Shown: positions 1 to 5,538 of the stretch, one piece after another
Numbering within the stretch: position 1 is the first letter of the stretch
Layout of the letters: the number at the start of each line of letters is the position of its first letter
Assembly: GCA_018384835.1 (NCBI GenBank)
Contig: JAHAYB010000235.1
Span: 1-9,269 of the forward strand
DNA from: Comamonas sp.
GTDB taxonomy: Bacteria > Pseudomonadota > Gammaproteobacteria > Burkholderiales > Burkholderiaceae_C
DNA length: 9,269 bases
Direction of reading: 5' to 3'
Position numbers and translations under genes: made by a program
The notes under the pieces: model-generated
The model's input: only the letters and a program-made list of their open reading frames with translations
Database searches by the model: none
What the model was told of the DNA's origin: nothing

Positions 1-1
1 C

Positions 2-8
2 GTTAGGC
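2..8 (+). other. Integron core site (R' box) opening cassette 1
   Basis: GTTAGGC matches the integron core consensus GTTRRRY exactly. In a cassette array this heptamer is the right end (R') of the preceding attC or of attI, with crossover after the G. It would make position 3 the first base of cassette 1. Alone a heptamer is weak evidence. It is credible because a full attC follows 505 bp later in the orientation expected for the same array. Whether the preceding site is attI or another attC cannot be seen. Confidence 0.7.
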
Positions 9-43
9 CGCACACAATCGACCTCATCGGATACAGTACGATC

Positions 44-283
44 ATGGCTCCAACAATTGCCCGAGATGGTCAGTTCCGGCTGTTCTTCTTCTCCCGCGAG
101 GAAGAACGTATCCATGTGCATATTGCCCACCCTGACGGAGAGGCAAAGTTCTGGCTCTCACCGCAGATTCACTTGGCTGTCAACATGGGGTTGTCGCCTA
201 CCCAAGTACGGCAAGCGCAGGCCGTTGTCACCGCGCATTTGCAGGAGATCGAAGATGCCTGGCATCATCACTTTGGAAGCTGA
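44..283 (+). CDS. DUF4160 domain-containing protein
   Basis: A 79-residue protein with the DUF4160 layout. It has an N-terminal 'PTIARDGQFRLFFFSREEE' type strand pair, a central His-rich segment 'HVHIAHPDGEAKFWL' (about residues 24-38), and a C-terminal helix ending in 'AWHHHFG'. The family is short, of unknown biochemical function, and commonly sits beside a DUF2442 gene, as here. Such pairs have been suggested to behave like toxin-antitoxin modules, but which partner would be toxic is not established. The ATG at 44 has no clear Shine-Dalgarno sequence and lies 41 bp from the cassette boundary. Its 3' end overlaps the next gene by 29 nt in another frame, implying coupled translation. No signal peptide or membrane segment is present. 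Confidence 0.88.
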   Translation: MAPTIARDGQFRLFFFSREEERIHVHIAHPDGEAKFWLSPQIHLAVNMGLSPTQVRQAQAVVTAHLQEIEDAWHHHFGS

Positions 284-518
284 AGTCACCAACATCTCAA
301 CTCACGGATTCTGGGTACTGCTGGACAATGAAGAATTGCCTGTGCCTTATGCCAGTTTCCCTTGGTTCAAGAGTGCGACGGTCGAGCAGATTACAACGCT
401 TGAGCGCCCTACGGAAAACCATCTGTATTGGCCTCGGTTGGATATAGATTTGTCCGTCGATTCTTTACGTTCTCCAGAGAAATTTCCCTTGGTGTCTGGC
501 TCCAAGAGGTATGCCTAA
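255..518 (+). CDS. DUF2442 domain-containing protein
   Basis: An 87-residue protein. The ATG at 255 is chosen because the protein from there matches the DUF2442 family from its first strands: 'NISTHGFWVLL' near residues 13-23, 'PYASFPWFKSAT' near 33-44, and the C-terminal 'LYWPRLDIDLSVDSL' with 'PEKFPL' following. The same frame stays open upstream, but that part is the out-of-frame shadow of the DUF4160 gene. Function is unknown; the family has been proposed as a partner of DUF4160 in small two-gene modules. The overlap of 29 nt with the upstream gene suggests coupled translation. The stop codon TAA at 516-518 lies inside the R'' box of the attC site, so gene and recombination site are fused end to end. 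Confidence 0.87.
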   Translation: MPGIITLEAEVTNISTHGFWVLLDNEELPVPYASFPWFKSATVEQITTLERPTENHLYWPRLDIDLSVDSLRSPEKFPLVSGSKRYA

Positions 519-572
519 CTCTGCGCTCAAGCCGACTCGCCTACGGCGGTGGGCTTATCTTGGGCGCTAGGC
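513..572 (+). repeat. attC recombination site (59-base element) of cassette 1
   Basis: A 60-bp imperfect palindrome with the attC parts in order. R'' is GCCTAAC (513-519, exact RYYYAAC). L'' contains GCTCAAGCCGAC (525-536). The central hairpin is CGCC-TAC-GGCG (538-548). L' contains GGGCTTATC (551-559). R' is GCTAGGC (566-572). The arm spacing and the CTCAAGCC...GGCTTA pairing closely resemble attC sites of the aadA type. R' has C instead of the invariant second T (GCTAGGC, not GTTAGGC). Because bases after the first G come from the following cassette, this defect belongs to cassette 2 and may impair cutting at this junction. Orientation places the integrase to the left. Confidence 0.85.
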
Positions 573-888
573 TCCTTTCAACATTGCGGTCACGATTGAC
601 AATATGTAGCCACACGACCACAGTCACTCCATAATTGAACTTCGGAAAACAGAGACTTTTGCCCAGTGGATCGATACCTCGCGCGAAACCTTTCGGAGTA
701 GCCGCTATGACCAAGACCACTACCACTCGCTATGACGTTGTAGAGCACCTCAGAACCCCAGAAGAAATGGCGGCTTATTTTGACGCTTGCCTAGAAGAAG
801 CGGATGGAGATGCGGCCTTTATTGCCAAAGCGCTTGGTTATCTACGGAGCTGGACGGGTGACATGGCGCGGCGGCTTAACCCATGGCG
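567..888 (+). mobile_element. Probable integron cassette 2, degenerate (remnant toxin-antitoxin module)
   Basis: The left end is fixed by the attC R' box at 566-572. The right end is tentative, set at a possible attC right half (864-894). The unit contains the remains of a toxin gene and a truncated antitoxin gene on the + strand. The stretch 573-624 holds no gene. It contains TTGACA at 596-601, which could be a -35 box for the module, but no good -10 sequence follows at 16-18 bp. Small toxin-antitoxin modules are frequent integron passengers, which fits. Confidence 0.5.
625..701 (+). pseudogene. HigB/RelE-like toxin remnant with internal deletion
   Basis: Translating from 625 gives HSIIELRKTETFAQWID (to 675), the typical start of the phage Gp49-like/HigB subgroup of RelE/ParE toxins that pairs with TIGR02684-type antidotes. 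No ATG precedes it; the codon before is AGT (622-624). A different frame then gives LARNLSE and a TAG stop (678-701), which looks like the C-terminus of the same family, ending 5 bp before the antitoxin ATG exactly as in intact modules. The family is about 100 residues long, so roughly 75 central residues with the active-site strands are gone and the two ends are joined out of frame. No functional toxin can be made. This is pattern recognition from memory of the family, not an alignment. Confidence 0.72.
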
Positions 889-898
889 TTGGTTATCT
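834..898 (+). repeat. Direct repeat pair TTGGTTATCT flanking the antitoxin break
   Basis: TTGGTTATCT occurs at 834-843 and again at 889-898, with start points 55 bp apart. The first copy sits exactly where the antitoxin departs from its family sequence; the second abuts the stop codon of yoeB. Such a pair can be left by insertion or deletion of a segment, or may mark two integron crossover points, since both copies follow GCG or GCGC and begin with TT. Confidence 0.6.
864..894 (+). repeat. Possible right half of a second attC site
   Basis: The stretch 867-892 reads like the L'-R' half of an aadA-type attC: GCGGCGGCTTAAC followed by CCATGGCGTTGG. The candidate R' box GTTGGTT (888-894) differs from GTTRRRY at one position. 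No matching left half (YYYAAC plus CTCAAGCC) is present upstream; 831-860 instead carries the broken antitoxin. The simplest reading is a deletion joining the middle of the antitoxin gene to the middle of its attC. The resemblance could also be chance. Confidence 0.35.
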
Positions 899-1152
899 CA
901 ACAATGAAAACGCAACTGAGCAATTAGCAGCGCATCACCCTCAACACGGTAAACCATGCGGTGCTCACTTGTGATACGGCGCGACCAAAAGCCTGATAGT
1001 GCGTGTTTGAGAGCCTCCGGCTTTCCCACGCCGGAAAATGGTTCGCGCTGGGTTTCACGAATCAACTTGTTTATCCGATCAAGCATGCGCTTGTCGTGCT
1101 TTTGCCAGTAGAGGTAATCATCCCATGCCTCGTCCGCAAAAATCAGCTTCAC
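898..1152 (-). CDS. yoeB: YoeB family mRNA interferase toxin
   Basis: An 84-residue RelE-fold toxin that cleaves mRNA on the ribosome. It matches E. coli YoeB without gaps: MKLIFADEAWDDYLYWQ at the start, 'PFSGVGKPEALKH' in the middle, and 'LSGFWSRRITSEHRMVY' after it. The catalytic residues Glu46, Arg65 and His83 are all present. The last residue, Tyr84 in E. coli and implicated in catalysis, is Cys here (codon TGT directly before TGA), so activity may be altered. The start is GTG at 1152, overlapping the yefM stop by 4 nt (GTGA), so translation is coupled to the antitoxin. The gene runs against the integron cassettes, and its 3' end meets the broken antitoxin of cassette 2. Its Cys codon lies immediately beside the repeat at 889-898. 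Confidence 0.93.
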   Translation of the reverse strand: MKLIFADEAWDDYLYWQKHDKRMLDRINKLIRETQREPFSGVGKPEALKHALSGFWSRRITSEHRMVYRVEGDALLIAQLRFHC

Positions 1153-1400
1153 TTTGCCAGCTCTCGTTCAACGCCTTTGCCAGCGTTCAGTTGCGCGGCT
1201 GCCGAAAGAAGACGCTTGGCATTGGCGGGCGTGCGCAAGAGGTAGGCTGTTTCCTCAAGCGCTTTGTAGTCTTCGAGCGAAAGCATTACAACGGACTGTT
1301 CGCCGCTGCGAGTGATAATTAAAGCTTCGTGGTCGTTGCAAACCCGATCCATCGTACTGGCAAGGTTTGCGCGAACACTGGTGTAGGTCATGACATCCAT
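1149..1400 (-). CDS. yefM: YefM family antitoxin
   Basis: An 83-residue Phd/YefM-type antitoxin. It binds YoeB and represses its own promoter as a dimer. The N-terminal DNA-binding fold covers about residues 4-60, with 'YTSVRANLASTMDRV', 'ALIITRSGEQSVVMLSLEDY' and the family signature 'LEETAYLLRTPANAKRL'. The acidic C-terminal tail (from about 62) is the toxin-wrapping part. The ATG at 1400 is preferred because AAGGAG lies 7 nt upstream on the minus strand; Met4 is the alternative and aligns better with the E. coli start. It overlaps yoeB by 4 nt and is preceded by a palindromic operator-like region, so the pair looks autonomous and functional. Confidence 0.93.
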   Translation of the reverse strand: MDVMTYTSVRANLASTMDRVCNDHEALIITRSGEQSVVMLSLEDYKALEETAYLLRTPANAKRLLSAAAQLNAGKGVERELAK

Positions 1401-1404
1401 GTGG

Positions 1405-1456
1405 GTACTCCTTATATGTACGCATTACTGTACATTGCCAAATACTTATTGGCAAG
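1405..1456 (-). promoter_or_regulatory. yefM-yoeB promoter/operator region
   Basis: Two TGTAC boxes, TGTACG (1417-1422) and TGTACA (1429-1434), lie 12 bp apart. TGTACA-centred palindromes are the known YefM-binding element in E. coli, so this is the likely autorepression operator. Upstream on the minus strand a perfect inverted repeat, TTGCCAA / TTGGCAA (1435-1441 and 1449-1455, 7-nt loop), contributes TTGGCA as a possible -35. CATATA about 17 nt further on could be the -10. The ribosome-binding site AAGGAG follows, 7 nt before the ATG. Promoter boxes are inferred; the repeats are seen directly. Confidence 0.55.
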
Positions 1457-1534
1457 CAGCACCCCGTAAACTATCCCCATCTACCCACCCTTCACACACT
1501 TCCATTTCCACCTTGATTTTTGGAGTTTCCCCCC

Positions 1535-3328
1535 ATGACCTTTTCCGCCCCCGTCAAAGACATGCTGTTTGCCATGGAGCATCTGGCTGACTTGCCACAC
1601 TTAGCCAGCAGCGTCCCCGCCTTTGAAGATGCCGGTTTGGACACTGCCGCCGCCGTGCTGGAAGAATGCGCCAAGCTCTGCGAAGAAGTGGTTGCCCCGC
1701 TCAACAAAGTGGGGGATGAGCAGCCCTCCAGCTTTGCCAACGGCAGCGTTACGACCACGCCCGGATTCAAACAGGCTTACGAACAATTTGTGCAAGGCGG
1801 CTGGCAAGGGCTGAAACACAGCGCCGACTGGGGCGGTCAAGGTCTGCCCAAAACCATAGGCGCAGCTTGCGATGAAATGCTGCACAGCGCCAGCCTCAGC
1901 TTTGCCCTGTGCCCCATGCTCACCGACGGGGCGATTGAAGCGCTGCTCACCGCCGGTAGCGATACCCTCAAAACCCAATACCTGGAAAAACTCACCAGCG
2001 GCGAATGGACGGGCACGATGAACCTGACCGAGCCGCAAGCCGGCTCTGACCTGTCGCAAGTGCGCAGCAAGGCCAGCCCCCAAGCCGATGGCAGCTACAA
2101 AGTCAGCGGCACCAAAATCTTCATCACCTACGGCGAGCACGATATGGCTGAGAACATCATCCACCTGGTGCTGGCGCGGGTTGATGGTGCGCCCGAGGGG
2201 GTGAAGGGCATCAGCCTGTTTGTGGTTCCTAAATTTCTGCTCAATGCCGATGGCAGCTTGGGTACACGTAATGATGTGGATTGCGTCAGCATCGAGCACA
2301 AACTGGGCATCAAGGCCAGCCCTACCGCCGTGCTGCAATTTGGCGATAACGGTGGCGCTATCGGCTATCTGGTCGGGGAGGAAAACCGTGGGCTGGAATA
2401 CATGTTCATCATGATGAACGCCGCCCGTTACGCCGTTGGCCTGCAAGGTGTGGCGGTGGCCGAGCGCTCTTACCAGCAAGCCGTGCAGTACGCCCGCGAG
2501 CGCGTGCAAAGCCGCCCCGTTGATGGCAGCAGCAAGCAGGGCGTGGCCATCATCGAACACCCCGATGTGCGCCGTATGTTGATGACCATGCGCGCCCTCA
2601 CCGAAGGCTGCCGCGCCACGGCCAGCCTAGCCGCTGGTGCTTTTGACCGCGCCCACCACCACCCCGACGAGGCACAGCGCCAAGCCAGCGCCACTTTGTA
2701 TGAATTTCTGGTTCCGTTGGTCAAAGGCTTTGGCACCGAGATGAGCCAAGAAGTCACCAGCCTAGGCGTGCAAGTGCATGGCGGCATGGGCTTTATCGAA
2801 GAAACCGGCGCAGCCCAGCATTACCGCGACAGCAAAATTCTGACCATCTACGAAGGTACGACCGCCATTCAAGCCAACGACTTGGTAGGGCGCAAAACCG
2901 CCCGCGATGGAGGCGCAACTGCCCGCGCCATAGCCGCCGACATCGCCGCCACCGAAGCCGCTCTGCAAGCCAGCGGCAGCAATGCCACCACCCGCACCGC
3001 CGCCCAGCTTGGCCACGCCCGCCAAGCCTTTGAGCAGGTGGTGGACTTTATCGCCAACCAAGCCAAAACAGCGCCCAATGCGGTGTACGCCGGCAGCGTG
3101 CCCTACCTGATGCTGACGGGCAATCTGGTGGCGGGCTGGCAAATGGCACGCGCCCTGCTAGTAGCCGAGCAACAACTGGCCGCCGGTCAAGACAGCGCCT
3201 TTATGCAGGCCAAAATTGCCACCGCCCTGTTCTATGCCGAGCATCTGCTGCCCCGTGTTAGCGCCCAGGCAGATTGCGTACTGCATGGCGGCGAAAGCGT
3301 ATGCGGGATGGATTTGGCGGCGTTTTAA
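1535..3328 (+). CDS. Acyl-CoA dehydrogenase, long DmdC-like form
   Basis: A flavoprotein of about 597 residues that introduces a double bond between C2 and C3 of an acyl-CoA, passing electrons to electron-transfer flavoprotein. Visible signatures are TEPQAGSD near 165-172 (FAD and substrate contact), QVHGGMGF near 413-420, and IYEGTTAIQ near 438-446 with Glu440 as the expected catalytic base. Length is about 200 residues above ordinary acyl-CoA dehydrogenases. The extra C-terminal domain (from about 470) is typical of the subfamily that includes 3-methylmercaptopropionyl-CoA dehydrogenase DmdC. The true substrate cannot be told from sequence; many members are annotated generically in betaproteobacteria. 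The ATG at 1535 is used because TGGAG (1521-1525) lies 9 nt upstream; a TTG at 1520 would extend it by 5 residues without a ribosome-binding site. The protein is soluble and cytoplasmic. Confidence 0.92.
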   Translation: MTFSAPVKDMLFAMEHLADLPHLASSVPAFEDAGLDTAAAVLEECAKLCEEVVAPLNKVGDEQPSSFANGSVTTTPGFKQAYEQFVQGGWQGLKHSADWGGQGLPKTIGAACDEMLHSASLSFALCPMLTDGAIEALLTAGSDTLKTQYLEKLTSGEWTGTMNLTEPQAGSDLSQVRSKASPQADGSYKVSGTKIFITYGEHDMAENIIHLVLARVDGAPEGVKGISLFVVPKFLLNADGSLGTRNDVDCVSIEHKLGIKASPTAVLQFGDNGGAIGYLVGEENRGLEYMFIMMNAARYAVGLQGVAVAERSYQQAVQYARERVQSRPVDGSSKQGVAIIEHPDVRRMLMTMRALTEGCRATASLAAGAFDRAHHHPDEAQRQASATLYEFLVPLVKGFGTEMSQEVTSLGVQVHGGMGFIEETGAAQHYRDSKILTIYEGTTAIQANDLVGRKTARDGGATARAIAADIAATEAALQASGSNATTRTAAQLGHARQAFEQVVDFIANQAKTAPNAVYAGSVPYLMLTGNLVAGWQMARALLVAEQQLAAGQDSAFMQAKIATALFYAEHLLPRVSAQADCVLHGGESVCGMDLAAF

Positions 3329-3408
3329 GACAAAAAACTGTCACTCTCTGCCGCTATAGCGACAATTCAGCGCCTGTCAGCACCCGCCTTGCGCTATGGT
3401 GCTGCGCA

Positions 3409-3438
3409 GGCGCTGCGTTGATTGGCTTACGCAGCGCC
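3409..3438 (+). terminator. Perfect 10-bp hairpin between the dehydrogenase and hydrolase genes
   Basis: GGCGCTGCGT (3409-3418) and ACGCAGCGCC (3429-3438) form an uninterrupted, GC-rich 10-bp stem with a 10-nt loop. No T-run follows, so it is not a classic intrinsic terminator. It may act as a transcript-stabilising or attenuating stem, or bind a regulator. It lies 80 bp after the dehydrogenase stop and 26 bp before the next ATG. Confidence 0.45.
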
Positions 3439-3464
3439 AAAGATTGGATTAGGAGAACACCCCC

Positions 3465-4556
3465 ATGAGCACCACCCCCGAACTGCATTGCGAAGTACGC
3501 GGCCAAGTTGGCTTTATCACCCTGACCCGCCCCAAGGCGCTCAACGCCCTGTCTCTGGGCATGGTGCGCGGTCTGCTGGCACAACTGCTGGCCTGGCGCG
3601 ATGACCCCCAAGTGCTGGCCGTAGCCATTCGCGGCAGCAACAAAGAAGGGCCGTTTGGTCATTTCTGCGCAGGCGGGGACATTCGCTTTCTGCACCAGGC
3701 TGTGCTGGATGGCAATCCGCAGGTAGATGACTTCTTTACTGAGGAATACACCCTCAACCACCTGATTTTTAGCTACCCCAAGCCCTATATCGCCTTTATG
3801 GCCGGCGTGGTCATGGGCGGCGGCATGGGCATCAGCCAAGGGGCGAGCCTGCGCATCGTCACCGGCAATTCCAAGCTGGCCATGCCTGAGACGCTGATTG
3901 GCCTCTTCCCCGATGTGGGCGGCGGCTACTTCCTCTCGCGCTGCCCCGGCCATGTGGGCGAGTGGCTGGGTCTGGCCGGTGAAACCCTGGGCGCATCAGA
4001 GGCCATGGCCTTTGGCTTGGCGGATGCCTATCTACCCGCCCAAGAGCAGGCCAGCCTGTGGGATGACCTAAGCCGCCAGCCCTTTAACAGCAGCAGCGCC
4101 GTACAAGACTACGCCCAGGCACGTTGCCGCAGCACCCCACCTGCCGCTGCGCGTGACACCAGCGCCATCAACCAAGTGTTTGCGCTGGAGAGCATCAGCG
4201 CCATCATGCAGGCGCTGGAGGCCGATAGCAGCGAATGGGCGCAAAGCACCGCCGCCGCGCTGCGCAAGCGCTCCCCCCTGCTGCTGCACGTTGTGCTGGA
4301 GCAAATCCGCCGCGCCCGCAGCATGGGTATGGCCGAGGTGCTGCGCATGGAGCGCGACCTGGTTCGCAACTGCTTCTTCCTGCGCCCCGGCCAAAGCGAA
4401 ACCGTGGAGGGCATCCGCGCCCTGGCCATCGACAAAGACCAAAGCCCACGCTGGAACCCCGCCCGCATCGAAGACGTGGAGGAGACGCTGTGGCGCAGCT
4501 TCTTTAACAGCCCCTGGCCTGCGCACTCGCATCCGCTGGTGGCGTTGAGGGATTGA
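3465..4556 (+). CDS. 3-hydroxyisobutyryl-CoA hydrolase type protein (enoyl-CoA hydratase/isomerase family)
   Basis: A 363-residue crotonase-fold protein. In valine degradation 3-hydroxyisobutyryl-CoA hydrolase releases 3-hydroxyisobutyrate and CoA. The hydrolase subgroup is recognised by its length (ordinary enoyl-CoA hydratases have about 260 residues), by the oxyanion-hole segments FCAGGDIR (67-74) and GVVMGGGMG (114-122), and by MPETLIGLFPDVGGGYFLSR (140-159). That last segment is nearly identical to the catalytic region of human HIBCH; Glu142 and Asp150 keep the spacing of the human Glu169/Asp177 pair. AGGAG (3451-3455) precedes the ATG. It follows the acyl-CoA dehydrogenase on the same strand after 136 bp, which suits joint use in branched-chain or fatty acyl-CoA catabolism, though the hairpin in the gap may separate their expression. 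Activity on related beta-hydroxyacyl-CoAs is possible. Confidence 0.88.
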   Translation: MSTTPELHCEVRGQVGFITLTRPKALNALSLGMVRGLLAQLLAWRDDPQVLAVAIRGSNKEGPFGHFCAGGDIRFLHQAVLDGNPQVDDFFTEEYTLNHLIFSYPKPYIAFMAGVVMGGGMGISQGASLRIVTGNSKLAMPETLIGLFPDVGGGYFLSRCPGHVGEWLGLAGETLGASEAMAFGLADAYLPAQEQASLWDDLSRQPFNSSSAVQDYAQARCRSTPPAAARDTSAINQVFALESISAIMQALEADSSEWAQSTAAALRKRSPLLLHVVLEQIRRARSMGMAEVLRMERDLVRNCFFLRPGQSETVEGIRALAIDKDQSPRWNPARIEDVEETLWRSFFNSPWPAHSHPLVALRD

Positions 4557-4731
4557 GGGGTTTTCAAAGACTTTTCAGTAGCGCACTAGGAATGTGTTTA
4601 CGCCCTTCTCGCGGGGGCGCAGGCATGGTTATGTTTATAACGGCGCTCTAATTGGCTGTTTCGCCCCTCTTTTCCCAAAGTATTCGGCTTTTGTTATTCA
4701 GCCCAATTTTTTTGAAGGAAGTTTAGAAAAA

Positions 4732-5514
4732 ATGAAGATTGCCACTTGGAACGTTAACTCCCTGAACGTGCGCCTGCCCCAAGTACTGGACTGGCTGGCC
4801 GCCAACCCCGTTGCGGTGCTGGGGCTGCAAGAGCTTAAGCTTACCGATGACAAGTTCCCGCACATGGCGCTAGAGGCGGCGGGCTACCACAGCGCCTGTT
4901 TTGGACAAAAAACCTACAACGGCGTGGCGCTGCTATCGCGCCCCCCCATGCGCGACATCGTGCGCAATCTACCCGGTTTTGCCGATGAGCAGGCGCGTGT
5001 TATCAGCGCCACCCTAGAGACTGCGCTGGGCGAGGTGCGCCTCATCAACGCCTATTTTGTCAATGGCCAAGCGCCGGGTAGCGACAAATTTGCCTACAAG
5101 CTGCAATGGCTACAGGCGCTGACGCAATGGGTGCGCGAGCAACTCGCCGCCCACCAGCATGTCGTGCTGATGGGCGACTTTAACGTTGCACCTGAAGACC
5201 GCGACTCCTACGACCCCGAGGGCTTGCGCGGCAGCATTCACCACACGCCAGAGGAGCGGGCGCATTTCCAGGGGCTATTAGATTTGGGCTTGCACGACAG
5301 CTTTCGCCTGTTTGAGCAGGCAGATAACAGCTTTTCTTGGTGGGACTATCGGATGCTGGGCTTTCAAAAAAACCGGGGGCTGCGCATTGACCACATCCTG
5401 ATTAGCCATGCGCTGCGCCCCCATGCCCAAGCCTGCCATATTGACCGCGCACCACGCAAAAACAAACAGCCCAGCGACCATACGCCGGTGGTGCTAACAC
5501 TGAACTTGCCGTGA
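4732..5514 (+). CDS. xthA: Exodeoxyribonuclease III
   Basis: A 260-residue member of the ExoIII/AP endonuclease family: 3'-5' exonuclease on duplex DNA and incision at abasic sites in base excision repair. All key residues are in place: Asn7 in WNVNSLNVRL, Glu34 in LQELK, Tyr108 in INAYFVNG, Asp149/Asn151 in GDFN, Asp220 in LRIDHILIS, and Asp249/His250 in the C-terminal PSDHTPV. The ATG at 4732 gives the family's exact N-terminus (MKIATWNVNS) and has AAGGAAG upstream; the in-frame extension to 4594 is not credible. The 175 bp before it show no convincing promoter. It converges with sufT, with 24 bp between stops. Confidence 0.96.
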   Translation: MKIATWNVNSLNVRLPQVLDWLAANPVAVLGLQELKLTDDKFPHMALEAAGYHSACFGQKTYNGVALLSRPPMRDIVRNLPGFADEQARVISATLETALGEVRLINAYFVNGQAPGSDKFAYKLQWLQALTQWVREQLAAHQHVVLMGDFNVAPEDRDSYDPEGLRGSIHHTPEERAHFQGLLDLGLHDSFRLFEQADNSFSWWDYRMLGFQKNRGLRIDHILISHALRPHAQACHIDRAPRKNKQPSDHTPVVLTLNLP

Positions 5515-5538
5515 TAGAGCTGGCTACTCTAGTGCAAC

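Larger units (their letters stand above)
3..566 (+). mobile_element. Integron gene cassette 1 (DUF4160/DUF2442 pair plus attC)
   Basis: The unit runs from the crossover point in GTTAGGC at the window's left edge to the G of the next R' box at 566. It holds two overlapping genes on the + strand and ends in a recombination site whose R'' box contains the stop codon of the second gene. Compact coding followed at once by attC, with about 40 bp of leader, is the normal layout of a mobile cassette. No convincing internal promoter is visible, so expression probably depends on an upstream integron promoter outside the window. Confidence 0.75.
707..907 (+). pseudogene. Truncated HigA-like addiction-module antidote (TIGR02684 type), DNA-binding domain lost
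   Basis: The ATG at 707 follows GGAG (695-698) at a good distance. The first 42 residues, from MTKTTTTRYDVVEHL through EEADGDAAFIAKALG, match the N-terminus of the 'probable addiction module antidote' family. After AKALG the family continues into a helix-turn-helix domain of about 55 residues. Here the frame instead runs through unrelated sequence (YLRSWTGD...WLSQQ) to a stop at 905-907. The remaining protein of 66 residues therefore lacks the Xre/HigA-like DNA-binding part. The loss coincides with a 10-bp direct repeat (834-843 and 889-898) and a possible attC right half. The final codons overlap the 3' end of yoeB on the other strand. With the toxin also destroyed, this antidote has no partner to neutralise in cis. 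Confidence 0.75.

Noticed and set aside
57..254. In-frame upstream extension of the DUF2442 gene
   Set aside because: It reads through the DUF4160 gene in another frame and gives Ser/Arg/Pro-rich sequence without family character; DUF2442 similarity begins at 255.
1401..1534. attC site closing a yefM-yoeB cassette
   Set aside because: No GTTRRRY/RYYYAAC pair with palindromic arms was found here; the only clear palindromes belong to the yefM control region.
1601..2560. Long open frame of 319 codons opposite the acyl-CoA dehydrogenase
   Set aside because: Composition rich in His, Gly and Ala with no domain; it is the antisense shadow of a clear dehydrogenase gene in GC-rich DNA.
3354..3953. 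199-codon antisense frame over the hydrolase start
   Set aside because: It lies mostly opposite a well-supported crotonase-family gene and shows no recognisable motif.
4598..4713. Possible xthA promoter (TATAAC near 4640) and a weak GGCT/AGCC stem followed by seven T residues
   Set aside because: No -35 box lies at an acceptable distance, and the stem has only 4 bp with a 10-nt loop, too weak to call either element.
4594..4731. N-terminal extension of exonuclease III
   Set aside because: The family starts at MKIATWNVNS (4732), which also has a ribosome-binding site; the extension has no conserved features.
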